Assembly: GCF_000282515.1 (NCBI RefSeq)
Contig: NZ_AKJD01000015.1
Coordinates: 28,510 to 92,509, forward strand
Source of the DNA: Pseudomonas sp. GM80
GTDB lineage: Bacteria; Pseudomonadota; Gammaproteobacteria; Pseudomonadales; Pseudomonadaceae
DNA: 64,000 nt
Direction: 5' to 3'
In this document: positions 60,058 to 64,000 of the stretch, one piece after another
Numbering within the stretch: position 1 is the first letter of the stretch
Layout: each line of letters starts with the position of its first letter
Made by a program: the position numbers and the translations under genes
Notes under the pieces: model-generated
Told to the model about the DNA's origin: nothing
Databases searched by the model: none
The model's input: only the letters and a program-made list of their open reading frames with translations

Positions 60058-63000
60058 CTACGTCAGTTTGACTGTTTCAGGCTGAGTCTTGTGGTCAGGA
60101 CGAATCTTGAACCAAATGGCGTACATCGCCGGCAGGAACACCAGCGTCATGATGGTGCCGACGAAGGTGCCGCCGATCAGGGTGTAGGCCAGCGTCCCCC
60201 AGAACACTGAGTGTGTCAGGGGAATAAACGCCAGGATGGCCGCCAGCGCCGTCAGCAATACCGGTCGCGCACGTTGCACCGTGGCTTCGACCACGGCATG
60301 AAAGGGCTCCAGACCTTCTTGCGTGTTGTGATGAATCTGCCCGATCAGAATCAGGGTATTGCGCATCAGTATCCCCGACAACGCAATCAAGCCGACCAGC
60401 GCATTGATGCCAAACGGCTGATTGAAAACAAGCAGCGTCGGCACCACGCCAATCAAGCCTAACGGTGAGGTGAGGAAAACCATGATCATCGCCGCGATAG
60501 AACGTACCTGCACAATGATGATCAGCAACGTCATGGCGATCATGATCGGCAGCAACGGCAAGATCGCCTTGCCCGCTTTGCCGGACTCCTCGATCGCCCC
60601 TGCCTGCTCGATCCGATAACCGGATGGCAGGGTCTCGATGATCGGCTGCAACTGCTTGAGGATCACAGCCGAAACATCCGGTGGCTGCAGGCCTTCGGCA
60701 ATGTCGCCACGTACGGTGATGGTCGGCGTACGGTCACGGCGCCGCAGAATCGGATCCTCCATACGCACATCGACCTCGCCGATCTGCGACAACGGGATGC
60801 GTTGTCCCGCCGCCCCGACCAGGGTGAAACCCTTGATTTGCGCCGGGTCGAGCCTGATGTTGCCGGCGGCACGACCGACGACCTGCACAGAACGAATATC
60901 CTCGCGAACCGCCGTGATCGGCACTCCGCTCAGCAGGAACTGCAGTTGCTGGGCGACCGCATTGGAGGTCAGCCCCACAGCTTGCAGACGGTCCTGATCG
61001 AGACTGAAATGCAGTGTCGGGGTCAGCGGTCCCCAGTCAGTGTTGACGGTTCTCATCATCGGGCTGTCTTGCAGCACGCCCCGGACCTGCTCGGCGATGT
61101 CGCGCAACTTCGCCGGATCTGGTCCCATCACCCGGTAGGCAACCGGAAACGGCGAATAAGGACCGAAGACAATTTGCGACGCCCTGAGACGGGCCTCCGG
61201 GGCGAGCCCTTCAGCAACGGCCTGACGAAAACGCAATTTGAGGGTTTCCCGCGCCTCCTCACTTCCCGTAAGCACCACGATCTTGGCGAACGATGGATCG
61301 GGCAGTTCTGGCGCCATCGCCAGGAAAAAACGTGGCGCACCTTGCCCGATGTAGGCCGTGACGATTTTTGCCTCATCCTGCTTGTGCAGCCAGGCTTCGA
61401 CCTTGGCAGCCGTGGCGCTGGTCTGCTCGATCGACGTGCCGTAGGGCATTTGCACTTCGATCATGACCTCGGGTCGGTCAGACGTCGGGAAGAACTGCTT
61501 TTTCACCACGCCCATGCCTGCCGCCGCCACGAAGAACAGCGCGAAAACCGCTGCCGCGACCAGCCATTTGTGCGCGATAACCTGCGTCAACACCCGGCGA
61601 AAGCGGTTGTAACGCGGCGTGTTATAGATAGCCGCATGCCCGCCTTCGACCTTCTTGATGTCCGGCAACAACTTCACGCCCAGATACGGGGTGAACGCCA
61701 CCGCGACGACCCAGGAAGCGATCAGGGCGATGCCGACAATCCAGAACATGTTACTGGTGTACTCGCCAGCAGTGGACTGCGCAAAACCGTTCGGCAAAAA
61801 ACCGATCGCCGTCACCAGCGTACCGGCCAACATCGGCGCCGCCGTATGACTCCAGGCGTAGGCGGACGCTTTGATGCGATCGTAGCCCTCCTCCATTTTC
61901 ACCACCATCATTTCAATGGCGATGATCGCGTCATCGACCAACAGCCCCAGCGCGAGGATCAATGAGCCGAGGGTAATCCGATCGAAATTCTTGCCGGTGG
62001 CGGCCATCACCACGAACACGATCGCCAGGGTCAACGGCACAGCCGCGGCGACCACCACCCCTACTCGCCAGCCCATGCTGAGAAAGCACACGAGCATGAC
62101 CACCAGCAGCGCGACAAAAAACTTGACCATGAACTCGCCGACTGCGGAGTCGATATTCACCGCTTGATCGGTAACTTTGGAGAGGGTCATGCCCAATGGC
62201 ATTTCCCCATTTATCCGCGCGGACTCCGCATCAAGCGCGTTGCCCAGATCCAGCCCGTTCCAGCCCTCGCGCATCACCACACCCAGCAGCAGCGCGTCTT
62301 CACCGTTATTGCGCACAACAAAAGTGGCCGGATCTTCGTAACCGCGTTCAACCGTTGCCACATCAGAAAGCTTGAGTGTGCGTCCCTGCACGGAGACCGG
62401 TGTGTCGCGAATTTTCTGCACCTTGTCGAAAGCACCGTCGAGACGCAGAAAAACCTGTGGCCCGTTGGTTTCGATCGAGCCGGCGGGTGTCAGCACGTTC
62501 TGACTGTTCAGCGCGGCGAAGATGTCCTGCGGCGACAAGCCAAGGGTCGCCAACCGGTCATGGGAAAACGAAACGTAGATGCGCTCGGCTTGCTCACCGA
62601 TGATGTTGACCTTTTTCACACCTGGCACATGCAACAAACGCTGGCGCATGGCTTCCGCATCACGCACCAGCAAGCGCTGGGGCTCGCCTTTGGCTTTCAA
62701 GGCGAACAGCGCGAAGGTCACGTCGGAAAACTCATCGTTGACCATCGGCCCGATCACGCCGGCCGGCAACTTGATCGCCTCATCGTCGAGTTTCTTGCGC
62801 GCTTGATAGAACTCTTCCTGCACTTGCGCGGGCGGCGTGCTATCGAGCAACGACACCATCGTGAACGCGAGTCCCGGACGGGTATAGGTTTCCGAGCGGT
62901 CGTACCACTTGAGTTCTTGCAGGCGCTTTTCAAGGGGTTCGGCGACCTGATCCTGCATCTCTTGCGCCGTCGCGCCCGGCCACGCGGTAATGACCGTCAT

Positions 63001-63147
63001 CTGCTTGACCGTGAACGGAGGATCTTCGGCACGCCCTAGCTGAAAGAACGACAACGTCCCTGCAACTGCGATCAGAAAGATCAGAAAGACCGTGATCGCT
63101 CGCTCGCGTACGGCGATGGCGGAAATATTGAATCGTCCCTCGCTCAT
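60058..63147 (-). CDS. RND-family efflux pump inner membrane transporter
   Basis: A 1029-residue HAE1/HME-like RND protein. It opens with a TM helix (TVFLIFLIAVAGTLSFFQLG), has two large periplasmic domains and two sets of TM helices; FFVALLVVMLVCFLSMGWRVG and LGLLVDDAIIAIEMM hold the proton-relay aspartates (DD). GGGAG precedes the ATG. It overlaps the membrane fusion protein gene by four bases (ATGA). Substrates cannot be told; no outer membrane channel gene is visible. Confidence 0.9.
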   Translation of the reverse strand: MSEGRFNISAIAVRERAITVFLIFLIAVAGTLSFFQLGRAEDPPFTVKQMTVITAWPGATAQEMQDQVAEPLEKRLQELKWYDRSETYTRPGLAFTMVSLLDSTPPAQVQEEFYQARKKLDDEAIKLPAGVIGPMVNDEFSDVTFALFALKAKGEPQRLLVRDAEAMRQRLLHVPGVKKVNIIGEQAERIYVSFSHDRLATLGLSPQDIFAALNSQNVLTPAGSIETNGPQVFLRLDGAFDKVQKIRDTPVSVQGRTLKLSDVATVERGYEDPATFVVRNNGEDALLLGVVMREGWNGLDLGNALDAESARINGEMPLGMTLSKVTDQAVNIDSAVGEFMVKFFVALLVVMLVCFLSMGWRVGVVVAAAVPLTLAIVFVVMAATGKNFDRITLGSLILALGLLVDDAIIAIEMMVVKMEEGYDRIKASAYAWSHTAAPMLAGTLVTAIGFLPNGFAQSTAGEYTSNMFWIVGIALIASWVVAVAFTPYLGVKLLPDIKKVEGGHAAIYNTPRYNRFRRVLTQVIAHKWLVAAAVFALFFVAAAGMGVVKKQFFPTSDRPEVMIEVQMPYGTSIEQTSATAAKVEAWLHKQDEAKIVTAYIGQGAPRFFLAMAPELPDPSFAKIVVLTGSEEARETLKLRFRQAVAEGLAPEARLRASQIVFGPYSPFPVAYRVMGPDPAKLRDIAEQVRGVLQDSPMMRTVNTDWGPLTPTLHFSLDQDRLQAVGLTSNAVAQQLQFLLSGVPITAVREDIRSVQVVGRAAGNIRLDPAQIKGFTLVGAAGQRIPLSQIGEVDVRMEDPILRRRDRTPTITVRGDIAEGLQPPDVSAVILKQLQPIIETLPSGYRIEQAGAIEESGKAGKAILPLLPIMIAMTLLIIIVQVRSIAAMIMVFLTSPLGLIGVVPTLLVFNQPFGINALVGLIALSGILMRNTLILIGQIHHNTQEGLEPFHAVVEATVQRARPVLLTALAAILAFIPLTHSVFWGTLAYTLIGGTFVGTIMTLVFLPAMYAIWFKIRPDHKTQPETVKLT

Positions 63148-64000
63148 GGGCGACTCCCGGCAACGCGGGCCTCGCTCTGCGGGAGCAACCTCACCTCTTC
63201 GCCATCGCGCAGCAAATGGGCGCCGAGCGCAACAACCTGCTCACCGGCATTGAGGCCCGCAGCGATACGTGCCGAATCATCGCTCAATCCCAACACCTGA
63301 ACCGCTCGCCAGCTCACCTTTGCCGGTACCCCGGCGATCACCCAAACACCCGGACCTTTGCCCGGGTCGTAAACAGCCGCGATGGGGACTTGTAACGCCT
63401 GTGTCTGGCTGGCGCCCTCGGCAATTCTGAGGGTCACTGTCGCACCGATCGGCGCATTGGCCAGCGGCCCTTCAAGCACATAGCGCGCCTCAAACGTGCG
63501 CGTTGTTTGATCGGCCGAGTCCGAAAGCAGCCGCAGTTTCACCGTCACCGCCGCTGAATCCACCCCGTAGAGACTCGCTTGCGCGGTAGAGCCCGCAGCC
63601 GGACGCAGGGTTTCCGGCAGATGCACGATGGCTTCGCGTTGACCGGCGCGCGCCAGTCGAACCACCGGTTGTCCCGGGCTGATCACTTGTCCGGGTTCGG
63701 CGAGGGTTTCCACCACCACACCGTCCGCATCAGCGACCAGCAGCGCATAACCTGAAGCATTACGCGCTACGTCCGCTTGCGCTTGCGCGGCGTTGAGCTG
63801 CGCTTTTGCAGTCTCTGCGGCGGCTCTGAACTGATCGTAGGCTGATGCCGAAATGGCGCCAACGCCGACCAGTTTGCGATAGCGAGCTTCATCGTCGGCC
63901 GTCTGTTTGGCGCGGGCGTGAGCTGCAATGACCGCCGCCTGCTGCGCCCGCGCTTGCAACCCGAGGTCGATCGGGTCGAGCCGCATCAGCGGCTGGCCCC
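63144..64000 (-). CDS. RND efflux membrane fusion protein (HlyD/AcrA type), N-terminus beyond window
   Basis: The frame is open to the right edge, so the start and signal peptide are outside; about 285 residues are seen. GQPLMRLDPIDL is the first barrel-sandwich half, followed by an alpha-helical hairpin (AHARAKQTADDEARYRKL) and the second lipoyl half (ADGVVVETLAEPGQVISPGQ). It bridges the RND pump and an outer membrane channel in the periplasm. Four-base overlap with the pump gene shows one operon. Confidence 0.88.
   Translation of the reverse strand, partial: GQPLMRLDPIDLGLQARAQQAAVIAAHARAKQTADDEARYRKLVGVGAISASAYDQFRAAAETAKAQLNAAQAQADVARNASGYALLVADADGVVVETLAEPGQVISPGQPVVRLARAGQREAIVHLPETLRPAAGSTAQASLYGVDSAAVTVKLRLLSDSADQTTRTFEARYVLEGPLANAPIGATVTLRIAEGASQTQALQVPIAAVYDPGKGPGVWVIAGVPAKVSWRAVQVLGLSDDSARIAAGLNAGEQVVALGAHLLRDGEEVRLLPQSEARVAGSRP

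Noticed and set aside
1..64000. tRNA, rRNA, CRISPR, insertion sequence or prophage
   Set aside because: No cloverleaf, rRNA-like stretch, regular repeat array, transposase or phage structural gene was recognised on reading both strands.

Overview
The window looks like chromosomal DNA of a soil or plant-associated gamma-proteobacterium, most likely a Pseudomonas of the fluorescens group. This rests on the gene repertoire: shikimate/beta-ketoadipate genes with a PcaR-like site, several MHS transporters, many LysR regulators, a RND efflux pair, and a small protein family common in pseudomonads. The high-GC codon use agrees. No rRNA, tRNA, CRISPR array, insertion sequence or prophage was recognised.

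Layout. 1-5.9 kb: end of a MetQ-type lipoprotein gene, a bestrophin-like channel, a class V aminotransferase, then an accessory patch with a thymidylate-kinase-like protein and a membrane-anchored Mrr-type nuclease, and a cupin gene behind a perfect 14-bp inverted repeat. 5.9-11.7 kb: shikimate/quinate-type uptake and oxidation (MHS transporter, AroE-like dehydrogenase, SDR, divergent LysR) followed by pcaIJ with a PcaR-like site. 11.8-18 kb: M20 amidohydrolase, MHS transporter, porin, LysR and a PRISE-like enone reductase. 18-24.4 kb: small proteins, a HAD phosphatase, SOS-controlled umuDC, a lipocalin and a DUF3833 lipoprotein. 24.4-28.4 kb: TetR with a divergent row of OYE reductase, SDR, alpha/beta hydrolase and quinone reductase. 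28.4-30 kb: a disturbed stretch with a P-loop kinase and a truncated M24 peptidase gene. 30-32.8 kb: MarR with a divergent Rieske oxygenase/reductase pair.

32.8-53.8 kb is the most interesting part. A minus-strand run of 13 genes (48482 down to 32829) encodes a VOC-type dioxygenase, a stand-alone Rieske ferredoxin, an FAD monooxygenase, an envelope quartet (DUF1302, DUF1329, YCF48-like, MMPL/RND), an MFS transporter, a cupin, an FAH-family hydrolase, an epimerase-like dehydrogenase, a cyclase-family hydrolase and a sulfatase. At its head, on the plus strand, lie a LysR gene, an alpha/beta hydrolase, an amidohydrolase and a GlcG/HbpS-like protein, then a paralogous LysR on the minus strand. 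Four copies of one LysR-type operator (core ATCG-N7-CGATACC) precede the dioxygenase unit, the monooxygenase unit, the hydrolase and the second LysR. I read this as one regulon for import or export and ring cleavage of a hydrophobic, perhaps sulfated, aromatic compound whose identity the sequence does not reveal.

54-64 kb: a diguanylate cyclase, a Tat-exported SMP-30 lactonase, a nucleoside deaminase with an NCS2 purine permease and divergent LysR, and a RND pump with its membrane fusion protein running off the right edge.
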